A stretch of DNA of 64,000 nucleotides, from contig CM070877.1 in assembly GCA_036365515.1 (NCBI GenBank), forward strand, positions 15,821,201-15,885,200, in the 5' to 3' direction. A program made the position numbers and the translations under genes. This DNA is from Torymus aiolomorphi. Its lineage: Eukaryota; Arthropoda; Insecta; Hymenoptera; Torymidae. Positions 39,921 through 64,000 of this stretch are shown one piece after another. The stretch's first letter is position 1, and every line of letters starts with the position of its first letter. The notes under the pieces were generated by a model. It was not told where the DNA came from. It did not search any database and worked only from the letters and a program-made list of their open reading frames with translations.

Positions 39921-40334
39921 TCGACGCTCCCTACGAAAACTAGCACCTTTTTTGCCCTCCTCACGAAGACTAGCACATTTCAGAAAACTGCAAGAAAAAC
40001 TAGCATAACTCACGACTTTGCCGCGAATACTAGTACAATTCGCGAGGTTGCCGCGAAAACATCATTCACGAGTTTGCGCCGAATAATAGTACAATTCGTA
40101 AGATTGCGAGGAAAAGTAGCACGATTCGCGAGTTTGCGACGAAAAGTAAGACGATTCGCAAGCTTGCCGCGAAAACTAGCACTTCGCGTCACCGTGTTAA
40201 TTTACATAAGAGGCAGTGGAATGTGCTAGTCTTCAACGCAAATCAATGGGGCGTGCTAGTCTTCGCGGCCAACGCTCAAATGGACTAGTCTTCGTGGCAA
40301 TCTGAATCGTGCTAGTTTTCGTAGGGAGCGTCGA
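39921..40334. mobile_element. TIR element with internal ~30-bp tandem units
   Basis: The ends are TCGACGCTCCCTACGAAAAC and its exact inverse, flanked by TATA on both sides. The interior is built of about twelve variants of an ACTAGCAC / CGCGAAAA unit, forward on the left and inverted on the right. The open frame through it is an artefact of the repeat. No transposase. Confidence 0.82.
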
Positions 40335-40960
40335 TATATTCTCTCTAAATTTAAAAGAATGAAATTCACTGAAAATGATCATTTATAAGTAAGTCATTTA
40401 AAAAACCGAAATGTTAGAACTAAGTATTCGTCAACATCCCTGGTACAATATAAGAAATAATTTAAATAACAAAAACATCAAAAGTAAACACACATGAAAC
40501 AAATTTCCTTTTCAAATTTTCACTATAAAATAGAAAAATTTTGGAAAATGTTGCAATTGACTTGATAAGATTTTTTTGCATTACTTCTCTGGCTTTTTTC
40601 CGATTTCAAAAGTAGCTTATTTTGCGCTTATTTTCGATCTAAGAAAAGTTGTCATAAAATGCGTCATATGAGGAACTCTTCCAAAACTCTTAGATACTTT
40701 GAAAACTAAAGAAAAAAAAAATGAAGGCACACCTTTGCAACAATTTTTCCTCTCGTTATTTAAGCCATAAAATTATCTTAAAGCACATTGCGTAATAGCA
40801 TCTCCGGAGCATAATTCGTATCAGCCCTCCCCAATGTCTATACAGGACAGCTTCATAGCTACTTTATAGAAAAGTCGAAACGTATGGCCCTGGATTGTGT
40901 ATATACATTTTGCGGTTTATGTCGAGGTCCATGGATGAGGCTTATCGATGTATGAGGAAG
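40335..40960. other. Intergenic stretch, nothing recognised
   Basis: AT-rich DNA between two inverted-repeat elements. I see no coding frame with a recognisable domain, RNA gene or regulatory site. Confidence 0.6.
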
Positions 40961-40968
40961 GGTTTTTG

Positions 40969-41212
40969 ACCCCTTAAACATGAATATCTCGAGTATTTTT
41001 GCGAAAAAGTTAAACGTGAATTGTTATTAACAATTTTTAATAACAAAACGAAATTTAGTTTTTCGTTTTGAAAATTTTTCTTTCATTTTCCTTGGGCAAT
41101 TTTGAACCAAACGAACTAAAAACTTTAAATTTCATTTTGTAATTAAAAATTGTTAATAATCATTCACGGTTAACTTTTTCGCAAAAGTACTCAAGATATT
41201 TGTGTTCGAGGG
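40969..41212. repeat. Inverted repeat, ~100-bp arms
   Basis: The left arm (from about 40,969) contains TATCTCGAGTATTTTTGCGA, AAAAGTTAAACGTGAA and TTATTAACAATTTTTAATAA. The right arm (to about 41,212) carries the inverse with scattered mismatches. The central spacer is about 40 bp. Terminal motifs and target duplication were not resolved; it may be part of a longer element. Confidence 0.7.
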
Positions 41213-41371
41213 GTTCACCTACGAACCTTAATCGGCTATGGCCACCCCTATAGCAAACCCGGACTACTTCATAATGAGTATAGATTTATGTACCCCTTGT
41301 GAATTAACCCCCGAAAATGCGATTCGGCTTTTGTGGAAAGCGTCATAGGCAATCGCCGCTAACAATAAGTA

Positions 41372-42123
41372 CACGGAGAAAAATTTTGTAGTGAAAATTA
41401 CAAATATTCGAGACAAAATTACCAGTTTCTATGGTAATGGATGGACAGACTGACAATTTCAAACTTTTTACCAAAGTGCCTTGGTAAAATTTTTTTTTAG
41501 TTAATTTAAATTAAAAAAATTAACTTTTTTATCCATATTGATGGATAAAAAATTAACTTTTTTATCCATATTGATGGATATATAGTATTTTAATATAGAA
41601 ATAGAAACAGAAACAAGGATGAAAAAACATTAAACTGAAAAAAAATTTTTACGGAAGCGGGATTCGATCCGACGATCTTTGTGTTGAGAGTCCGACGTTC
41701 TACCGACTGCGCCATGGAAGCTGTTACCAACAGTCATTTGAATCGCCGTTATTACTTACTGAAAATATGTGTATTGTTTTCATTTTAACGTCGCGCACAC
41801 CTCTAGTATCAATCTTCTGAAACACAATAATGCGCAGTGCGCATGCGCGAATACACAAATACTAGGTTATTTGGTAAAATTTATCAGTTTTCTTAGTAAA
41901 AATTCTTAGGTTACCTTGTAAAAATGACTAGATCTCAATTTTTACCAGTGTGTCTGGTAATTTTTATTCCGATAATTTGGTATTTTTTTTAAGTGGTTAT
42001 GGTAGTTTTTCCTGGGAAACTTATAAATTGTATTAGAAACCTGGGAATATCACGGCTTTTGACAGTCTATCCATGCGCTACCAAGGCACCTTGGTAATTT
42101 TAACTCTAAAATTTCTCTCCGTG
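41372..42123. mobile_element. TA-flanked TIR element, CACGGAG family, with tRNA-like cargo
   Basis: 752 bp, beginning CACGGAGAAAAATTTTGTAG and ending with an inverted CACGGAGAGAAATTTTAGAG, with TA on each side. The subterminal CCAAGGCACCTTGGTAA palindrome-like blocks recur. A tRNA-like segment lies at 41,651-41,722. No transposase. Confidence 0.87.
41651..41722 (-). other. tRNA-like segment inside TIR element
   Basis: On the minus strand it reads TGGCGCAGTCGGTAGAACG (A box), a CTCTCAA anticodon-loop-like stretch, and GGATCGAATCCCGC with a B box matching GWTCRANNC. It ends near a T run. The two ends do not pair as an acceptor stem, so it is not called a functional tRNA. It resembles the tRNA heads of insect SINEs. 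Confidence 0.7.
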
Positions 42124-42601
42124 TATAGCCTACAAAATCTTACGGAAAATGCAAGCGAGATATAGGTACCTAAGTAAAGATGGCATTTGTCGAACGTTCA
42201 ACACCTTCGTTTTGGAAACCTCGCTTATAAAAAAAAGCCAACCTGTACTTCGACCCCACGTCAAAGAAGATAGACGTACATAGAAGCGCAAAGCGGATAG
42301 GAAGACTGAGGCACCCCGAAGAAGTACGCACCCCGACCACGCGCAGCGCGGCAGTCAATTTCTAAATGCTGCGAGAACAGTTGATGCGCGGCCGGTAACA
42401 CACCACCCATACCGGCTGCAATGATAACACGACGTACTTCGTACGTAACATTGCAAAATTATTATTTACGAAGATCTGTTATTGCTATTGCTATAACAAA
42501 AACGATAAATAAAAACAAATTAATCTTAAACTCATACTCCTAAACCCAAATGGGGGGACAATTTATATATTACATACGTGTAACACATTCACGTCAATTC
42601 C

Positions 42602-42657
42602 GTTGGTCCTGTGGATAGCGCGCATGTTTACTATCTTTTTGGTGCGGGTTCAAATCC
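42602..42657 (+). other. tRNA-like segment, left arm
   Basis: GTTGGTCCTGTGGATAGCGC is A-box-like, CTATCTTTTTGG fits an anticodon loop region, and GGGTTCAAATCC contains a B box. A run of T follows within 15 bases, as in a pol III terminator. No matching acceptor stem was seen. Confidence 0.6.
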
Positions 42658-43673
42658 ATTATCGGATTTTTTTTTTTTATATATATATATTAATATAGTA
42701 TAATAAGATTGTTATTTTCTGCTGATTTGAAAATAACGTGAAAATTAAAAGCGCGAACTATAGTTTTCGCGCCTTTTTCTATTATATTTGTAATTCAAAA
42801 GATCTTATCGTATTTTATGTACTTCTGCTATGATTATTATGATAAATAATAATATATTATTAATATTTAATATTCTTAATTACATTAGTTAACTGTATAA
42901 ATTATGTAAAACAACAACAATAAAAATCTAACGTAAAATACCTCTAAATAATATAACATATGAATAAAAAACCAATCAGATAAAAAAAATTCATCCTTTC
43001 AAAATTATTTTAAAAGGTCGAGTGTAAATTATTTTTTAAGCTAAATATAGGAAAAATTCTTTATTTCCTTTAAATTATTATTTTTATTTACTTCACAGTT
43101 TTATTTACAATGGTTATTTAAAAATATTATTCATGTATTCTATATGATTTCTCATGAAATAGTATTTAAGTATTTTTATAATTATTTTATATAACAATTC
43201 GTAAATAAAACAAGAATTATCCAACATTTTTTATATACGGGAGTGCGAAAAAACTTCAGAAATTTTACTGTTATTTTCAAATCGGCAGAAAATAGCAATC
43301 TTATTATACTATATTAATATATACTAGCTACTTTTAGCGCGCTTCGCGCGTATCATTTATCTCTTTGTTTTTTTATTTTTGAGGTTATGAACATGATCAA
43401 GTTTCATTTTAAAAGTTTGTTTTAAATAGTTTAAATTATACGATAATAACGTAAGTCTCATAAGTAAAATCATGAAATTTTTCTTATACTATTCAGTTTT
43501 AAATATTCAAAGTCAAGAATCCAATCTTCAAAATTCAAACATACTCGATTTTGGCACTTATTCTATGTAGACCAATCAAATGAGCCAGCAACAACCAATC
43601 AAAACAGTCTTATTGTGATGACAGATTTCCTCCATCACTTTTTTAAGAGAGGATATAAAAAAAATCCGATAAT

Positions 43674-43729
43674 GGATTTGAACCCGCACCAAAAAGATAG
43701 TAAGCATGCGCGCTATCCACAGAACCAAC
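43674..43729 (-). other. tRNA-like segment, right arm
   Basis: This is the inverted copy of the 42,602-42,657 segment with a few substitutions. Both boxes are kept. Retention of both boxes in two diverging arms is consistent with function but could be chance at this age. Confidence 0.6.
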
Positions 43730-44171
43730 GGAATTGACGTGAATGTGTTACACGTATGTAATATATAAGTTGTTCCCCCATTTGGGTTTAGGTGTATGAG
43801 TTTAAAATTAATTTGATTTTATTTATCGTTTTTGTTATAGCAATAGCAATAACAGATCTTTGTAAATAATAATTTTGCAATGTTACGTACGAAGTACGTC
43901 GTGTTGCCATTGCAGCCGGTATGGGTGGTGTGTTACCGGCCGCGCATCAGCTGTTCCCGCAGCATTTAGAAATTGACTGCCGCGCTGCGCATGGTCGGGG
44001 TGCGTACTTCTTCGGGGTGCCTCAATTTCCCTGCAGGCTTTGCGCTTCTATTTACGTCTATCTTCTTTGCCCACGTGACCTAGAAACTCCAATGCTCCGC
44101 TCACAGCACAAGAGAATCAATACAACTGCAGCTAGCGAAGCCCCTCACGGCAGCATCGATACCCGTCGGAG

Positions 44172-50300
<6,129 letters not shown>

Positions 50301-50361
50301 GATGGCAGGGAGAAAGCAAGTCAAGTATATTTCTGTATTTTTATAATTTATCTCTGTCAGT

Positions 50362-50367
50362 AATAAA
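50362..50367 (+). promoter_or_regulatory. Polyadenylation signal of ANK-PRANC gene
   Basis: AATAAA 62 bases after the stop codon. The same TAATAAAGT context is kept after the PRANC fragment of the broken copy (38,443-38,448). Confidence 0.7.
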
Positions 50368-50369
50368 GT

Positions 50370-53060
50370 GTACAATTTCACTGTTTTTCATCGTAAATAA
50401 ATACTCAATAGACTTACAATCATATATTTGTATCATAACTGTCATTCGGAATATAACGGTATCGATCAGCATGTGTGTAACATGCAATAATTAACACTCA
50501 TTTGTAAAACGAGAGCCAAAAAATTCTTTGTGAAAAACGTTAACTTCAATATTTTCCTTCTTTCTTCTCCTCGTTTTTTTTTCTTTTACTTTCGACGAAG
50601 TTACAAAAGTAGAATGCTCGAAAAAAGTACGACGTATTGCAGTCCGCGTTTGATCATACACTTTGGCATTTGTGTTCTAAATGAATTTCGCCTTAACTTT
50701 TGGATTAGCGATGATCTCTTGTCTCTGTGTAGAAAATCATAATTGACCTTTAGTAACATCCTCTTCATTTTTTAAAAATAACACTATACGATGACTGCAA
50801 TCTGGCGAAATTAATTTAGAGCGCACGTGCACATGGTTTTATTATAGATTTAACTTGGTAATTCACGGATACTTATAGCTTAACTGTTAAAACTTTCATA
50901 GATGACAGGAAATTGTCACCGCATATGCTGAAATTATAATCACTATGGTAATCTTGGCTGAAAAGTTGCATAAAGAATGAGACAATGGAAAGCGCCTACA
51001 GAATCATAAAATTATTTTCATGAGCTACCCTTAGATCTTTAATTTTTTTATACAAATGCACCGTAGATAGAAACAAAACACTCGAGTAATATCTAAGCAT
51101 ATTACTTTCGCCAACATTAAATGTCAACATTAATCGTATAACAAAATTGTCTACTATTTCCTCGTAACAATTTATGCAACTTCTCAATATTATCACTCAA
51201 CTTGAACAACCTCGACTATCATACACTATCTATTTCATTATTTTATTTGTTTTTCTTTTCGGTGATATGGAATGGTATCGTTTCTCTCTTTCGCACCTGC
51301 TCGATTACGCCTAAGTTACATACTTTACTCGAGAGATTTCAAGAATATATATGTATATATTGTCGCTGGTCTCGCGAAGCCAACGCCGGCTTCCGACGAA
51401 TTATAATTCTCTGCTTACATTCGATTAGACGAGGGTAAAAAAAATTCATTTTCTTTTCTCTCATGTACAGTATTCGCTTTTCTGCTCTCGCGTTTGACAT
51501 TCTGTTAACTTTAAAATCTGGAACTCGCAAATGTAACGCAACCATTGGTGACTCATGCACGTTCACGCTTTTTTTTCTCTTCTCTCTATCTCTTTATCCG
51601 TCCATCACTATTTACAAATTCATAGCGAGCACGTCTTGCGTTTATCGTTCAATGCTGCTCGCTGTCTCTGCAAAATACTTGATTTTCTCATAACTGAATA
51701 TCTTCCTTTCTTTATTATGGGTCGTTGATTATTCTCTGTCCGAAAGGGGAAAAAGCTAAATTAAACGTGGCTCGTTGAAAAATTCAAGCTATGTACATGT
51801 CGGAATGTTCAGTTTTTTCACTCTAGTAAAGGTTTTAAGAACTAATGCTCAGTTGCTTACTTATTTACACACTTGAAAATACAATGTAGCAGAATAAGAA
51901 GAAAATTTTGAATTCTTTTTTTTTAGTTGCTTCTAAGAATAATAATTTCTAAATGTGTGACTAAAGTATATACCTAATCGAACCTAAATCTTGATTACTT
52001 ATGGCTTTGAGAACCTTAAATTAGGATAAAATGGCAACAGACGGACATACACTTAAATTCTACGATAAATGGAAATTGAATACCGAGGGCGAAACAAACA
52101 CTTGCCGCTGAAGTGACAGTCGACAAATTCTTGATTTTTTCCCTAAATGCTAAAATACGAGGAATATCTCGAGCTTGTTGGGGAGACGAAAACGTAATAA
52201 TTGACGCTGTCTTACCGATTGGATAACTACATTCCATGATTCCGACTTGATTTTTTAAACTGTTTAAAATTTCTTTATTTACAAAATTATTGAATGATTC
52301 AAAAATTTCGAACGTATCTATACGTTTTTGTGGTTAAAATCGAGAACCTTTTAAATCAAATAATTTGATTTGTTGTATTTTTGAATTTTCTTTATTATAT
52401 AAGCAGATTTAATCTGAAAATTATGTAGAATATTATAAAATATTCTATATTTTAGAATCAAATAAGGAAAATCTTACAAGGCCTCTTTTACTGACTGTTA
52501 CACAAACCCATTTTCTGTCACTGATAATTTTGACAAAACGTTTCTCTGCTCCGTTACAATTTTCTATTCAAAACATAAAACTTCCACATTGTAGAGAAAC
52601 ATTTTCTCAAAATCTTAAATTCAATGAAAAAATAGGTTTCTGTAATCGATGCAAACAACCAAGTTTTAATAATAGCCCAACTTAAAAGGAAACCTATGCC
52701 ACCATTTAAAGCATAAAAAGGCATACAATTTAAGCAAGAACCATCCATCCGGTTTCTAAGCAAGAAAGTTATTACAATCGTAAACTGGGATTCGATACAC
52801 TACCAAACAAGTAAAAGTAGTGTAATTCGAGTTCAGTCAGATACTGATCATTCCACAACTTTCCTAGTATACTAAACCGGGCCAAGATTTGTTTCCAATT
52901 TCACATCTTCTTATTCTCCAAACGACAGCACAGGCACTGCGGTTTACATTCTGAAAATCTTCCAGATCACAAACACCGAGCCCGCGTCTCAAAATTAAAA
53001 AATTTGCCGACATGCTCGTTCCAAATACGCGGGTGCCCCGTTATTCACCGTCCCTATCTT
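50370..53060. other. Intergenic region without recognised gene
   Basis: This region separates the convergent ANK-PRANC and invadolysin genes. The first ~100 bp (to about 50,475) is also present beside the broken copy. The remainder is AT-rich with no recognisable protein domain, RNA gene or mobile element. Confidence 0.6.
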
Positions 53061-53063
53061 ACA

Positions 53064-53069
53064 TTTATT
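53064..53069 (-). promoter_or_regulatory. Polyadenylation signal of invadolysin gene
   Basis: AATAAA on the minus strand about 135 bases after the stop codon at 53,205-53,203. Confidence 0.6.
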
Positions 53070-53202
53070 TATACAGCCCCCCAGGCGTAAAGTGAGCACA
53101 TCGGTAAAACAGCGCTTGGAGCATGCTCGTCTCTCCCTCGCGAGGAATCACAATCGCCTAACAGAGTCCCAGGCGCGCTGCGGCGTCGCTGCTCACGTGG
53201 GA

Positions 53203-61331
<8,129 letters not shown>

Positions 61332-62360
61332 CTGTTCCAAGCAAGAGGAGAAAGAATGTGTAGATGCTTGTTTAAAAAGACATGTCGTTATGATTTCTTT
61401 ATTTTTCAGGTCCTTGTCGGGAACACGATAAGAATGTGGTACGTAAGGCACTGGTCGGATGCAGTGTCTTATTATGTAGACGACGAAACTTTTTTTTTTA
61501 TGTATTTTGTTCGCAATGAGAACTTTAAAAATGAAAAATGAAAAGGGTTTTTGAATTATAGAATTGCGTCATTTCATTTTCTTGGCTTGTGGATTTCTAT
61601 TGTGTCCTATTTCTAAATTAAATGTAATTAAATTAAAAGGATAGAAAGAAATATTCTTTATTTCGTGTCATTTTGAAAAACTACTTCAATTATAATGGTA
61701 CTAAGGATATTCTTGGACATAGAAATGGTCTGTGAAGTGAATTGTGATGTATGTAGAAATTGAATGTAGGTTTTTAGTTTACAGGATAATGAGAAGTAGA
61801 TGTATATTGTTACTTTATATATACTTTATTTTTTTTATTCAATTTTGTAATAAGTATTATGTGGCTGAGTCTACTTATTGTCAGATGGAATTCATATCTA
61901 CATACAACATTAAATTTTTATCATTCTTTTTTAATTTTAGACAAGTTAAAACGATTTTTAGAATTTGTAACTACTGCGTTCAATTAGCAGATGATTATTG
62001 GTAACATATAGATAACACGATGATGAAGATAATATTATTGTTTGTTCTAAGTTACTCATCTATTTAAAAAAACTACGGTTCCTTCTGTTTCAATCGCTTT
62101 TCACCGTAAAACTTATTAGTAAGTATTAGTCATTATATAATTCTGACTTTCACCCTCCACGTTTAATTTAAATAATAAGTATCATCTAAAATTTACCCAC
62201 GAAATAGAAAAAGATAATAGCATAAATTTTCTCGATTAGCGCTAATAAGAAAAAAAAAACTGTATTGTAACGAATTTGTATCAAAAGCCAACAAATCATC
62301 TAGACTGTTAAATTTTAATTCGAATCACACTGACAATCAGAATAGAAATATCATTTCAAA
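61332..62360. other. Probable invadolysin intron, nothing recognised
   Basis: AT-rich DNA upstream (in gene sense) of the first visible invadolysin exon. I searched by eye for an HExxH-bearing exon and found none. Confidence 0.55.
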
Positions 62361-63000
62361 TCTTGTAGATCGAGCCATTCTCTTATCAGATGCACATTTC
62401 CATGATACAAACATACGTAATAGCGCACGCGGACGTGTTGGCGCACGAGCGTAGCGGGTATATTGGAGAGCGCGACATATGTCGGAAAAACGAAAAGAGC
62501 ATTAAAAACTCGAAAAAAGGAACATGAAAATGATAAAAATAACAAATCAGTAGTATCAGCTGAAAAATAATCGACTAGAAAAACGTTCAAATTTTAGACA
62601 ATAGACAAAGAAACTAATTATAATAAACGAATCATCTCTGAAATGCTACACATAAACATACACAATAACACGATAAATAGAATAGAGGGCACACAAAATT
62701 TAAATCAGATATACAAAAAGCTAATGAGAAAAATGGGTTGCGAATTTGTAAATAGTATCGACTGTATATATAAACTCTGACGTGACGGTCGACTATGTTC
62801 TATACCAGCTGTACACTACCGGTATTACACACCAGTTTAGACGATTTGGTAAATATTATTTTATTTATATTAAATTATATTGTTTGTTATCGTCTTTGAC
62901 TAAGTTTTCTGTAATTTCTCTTTTTGAAATAAAGCCTGAAGAGGCCAGGGGATATCCTGGCGAAACGTTGCAAAGAAATTTTGCTTATTTTTATTTGGAA
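62360..63000 (+). mobile_element. Penelope-like retroelement remnant
   Basis: Plus-strand fragments fit the 3' half of a Penelope-like element: NLVDRAILLSDAHFHDTNI near 62,360-62,415 (reverse-transcriptase tail), and NYNKRIISEMLHINIH with NRIEGTQNLNQIY near 62,610-62,720 (end of the GIY-YIG endonuclease region). A CCTGAAGAGG...GGCGAAACGTTGC end motif follows at about 62,937-62,972. It is broken by deletion and stops. Confidence 0.72.
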
Positions 63001-63119
63001 AATTGGCCCTCAAAGGATCCACTTCCTCATTTGAAAATTAGTCATTATATTTTGTATTATGTATACCTATGCATAAAGCAGTTGATTCACGCCTTATCCT
63101 CACAAAACCCATTTGCAAA

Positions 63120-63860
63120 AAAATAATCCAAACCCAAATATGACCATCTGCACTCTAAACCGCAATATCATGTCACACGACACAACCCCCTTAACCGCTT
63201 CGCGCGCAATCCTCGTTCTATCTCTTCACCTCGCCCACGGAAATCGCAAGTAAAAGATGCAAACGCGCATTTTCACTCGTCCTCGGAGAGAGGAAAAAAA
63301 AGACAACAATACCCCACGCTCGCAGAAAACAAGAAAACCCGGATCTCGTTCTCTCTCTCCCAGTGAGGGAAAAGCCGGAGCTCGCAAGAAAATCACGGCC
63401 AGCAAATGGATCCGCGAAATCCGCGAGTCCATTTCCTCGCGAACGCGCGCAGGAAGGAGAAAAAAAACACAAAGTAACCACGGGAAATAAAAGCAACGTT
63501 CCATTTTCACGTCATTTGCTCGGTTTTTGCAGCCAGAGAGAGAGAGAGGGAAAAAGAGAGGCCATTCGTCATTCGAGCCGCGCGCGTTGATGGTATTTTT
63601 TCGAGTGGAAAACGCTGTTTAAAGGAGGTGAAAGAGAGAGAGAGGTTAAGTTCGACGGGGGGTAAGAGCAATGGGGTGATTAATCTTGACGAGAAAGAGA
63701 AGCCGCCGAGCAGGAATGTTCTCAGTTGCAGTGCGGCAGGGTTTAAAAAGAAATTAGTGGGTGCTCGGGTTATCCGACTTGATCGCACAATAAATTATGA
63801 GGTGATGGTTACTACTCGGATTATGGGGGAACGTGAAAATGCAGGTTTAGACATTTTAAT
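63120..63860. other. CpG/GA-rich island
   Basis: A GC-rich island with a C/A-rich left shoulder and a G/T-rich right shoulder. It could lie in an invadolysin intron or be regulatory. Open frames on both strands have no recognisable domain. Confidence 0.4.
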
Positions 63861-64000
63861 TTTATAGCGTGTTCGTAATATAAAGTTTAAATATCACAAT
63901 CGAATAAAAAAAAAATAAAGAAAAATAAACTAATAAAAGTACTACACTGAAAAATTCTTCGGATGTTTGCTCTGCTCAGTGCATTTACTTTCATTTTGAG

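Larger units (their letters stand above)
42262..44069. mobile_element. 1.8-kb inverted-repeat (foldback) element
   Basis: Long imperfect arms (about 42,262-42,745 and 43,258-44,069) are inverted copies. The outer ends read CAAAGAAGATAGACGTA and its inverse, flanked by CCCACGT at 42,255-42,261 and 44,070-44,076, a possible 7-bp target duplication. The right arm carries about 320 bp (roughly 43,326-43,650) that is absent from the left arm. Each arm contains a tRNA-like segment. No transposase frame. The right end is only about 100 bp from the start codon of the intact ANK-PRANC gene. Confidence 0.85.

Noticed and set aside
39912..40229. 105-residue frame with Thr-Ser and Arg-Lys periodicity
   Set aside because: It arises from the ~30-bp tandem units of an inverted-repeat element.
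41651..41722. A functional tRNA gene
   Set aside because: A and B boxes are present but the ends cannot pair as an acceptor stem; kept only as a tRNA-like segment. The same holds for the other three segments.

Overview
The window is insect nuclear DNA, most likely from a parasitoid wasp close to Nasonia (Pteromalidae). The evidence is interrupted protein-coding genes with GT-AG introns, long microsatellites, many TA-flanked inverted-repeat elements, and an ankyrin-repeat gene ending in a PRANC domain, a gene class known from Nasonia, Wolbachia and poxviruses. The genus is an inference; the gene identities rest on readable protein similarity.

Layout. (1) 171-28,669, minus strand: the 5' half of alpha-actinin (Actn). 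Coding exon 1 is at 28,568-28,669. A 24.5-kb first intron follows, then exons 2 and 3, then two 86-bp mutually exclusive exons (826-911 and 171-256). The rest of the gene lies beyond the left edge. (2) 28,670-32,600: Actn upstream DNA, rich in CT repeats and CpG. (3) 32,600-44,100: a mobile-element block with a nested TA-flanked element, a GC-hairpin cluster, a broken ANK-PRANC copy, a full-length mariner with an open transposase frame, and several inverted-repeat elements, three of which carry tRNA-like segments. (4) 44,172-50,300, plus strand: a six-exon ANK-PRANC gene, about 724 codons by my splice model. (5) 50,300-53,060: intergenic. (6) 53,064-61,331 and beyond, minus strand: the 3' seven coding exons of a leishmanolysin-like metallopeptidase (invadolysin). 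Its exon with the HExxH motif was not found in the window. A LINE remnant sits in an intron, and a Penelope-like remnant lies upstream of the last visible exon.

The two conserved genes (cytoskeletal cross-linker and M8 peptidase) flank an accessory block where an ANK-PRANC gene was duplicated; one copy decayed through deletion and transposon insertion. The Actn intron and flanks also show a repeated strand-asymmetry pattern (C/A-rich, then a CpG/GA-rich core, then G/T-rich) that no annotated feature explains.
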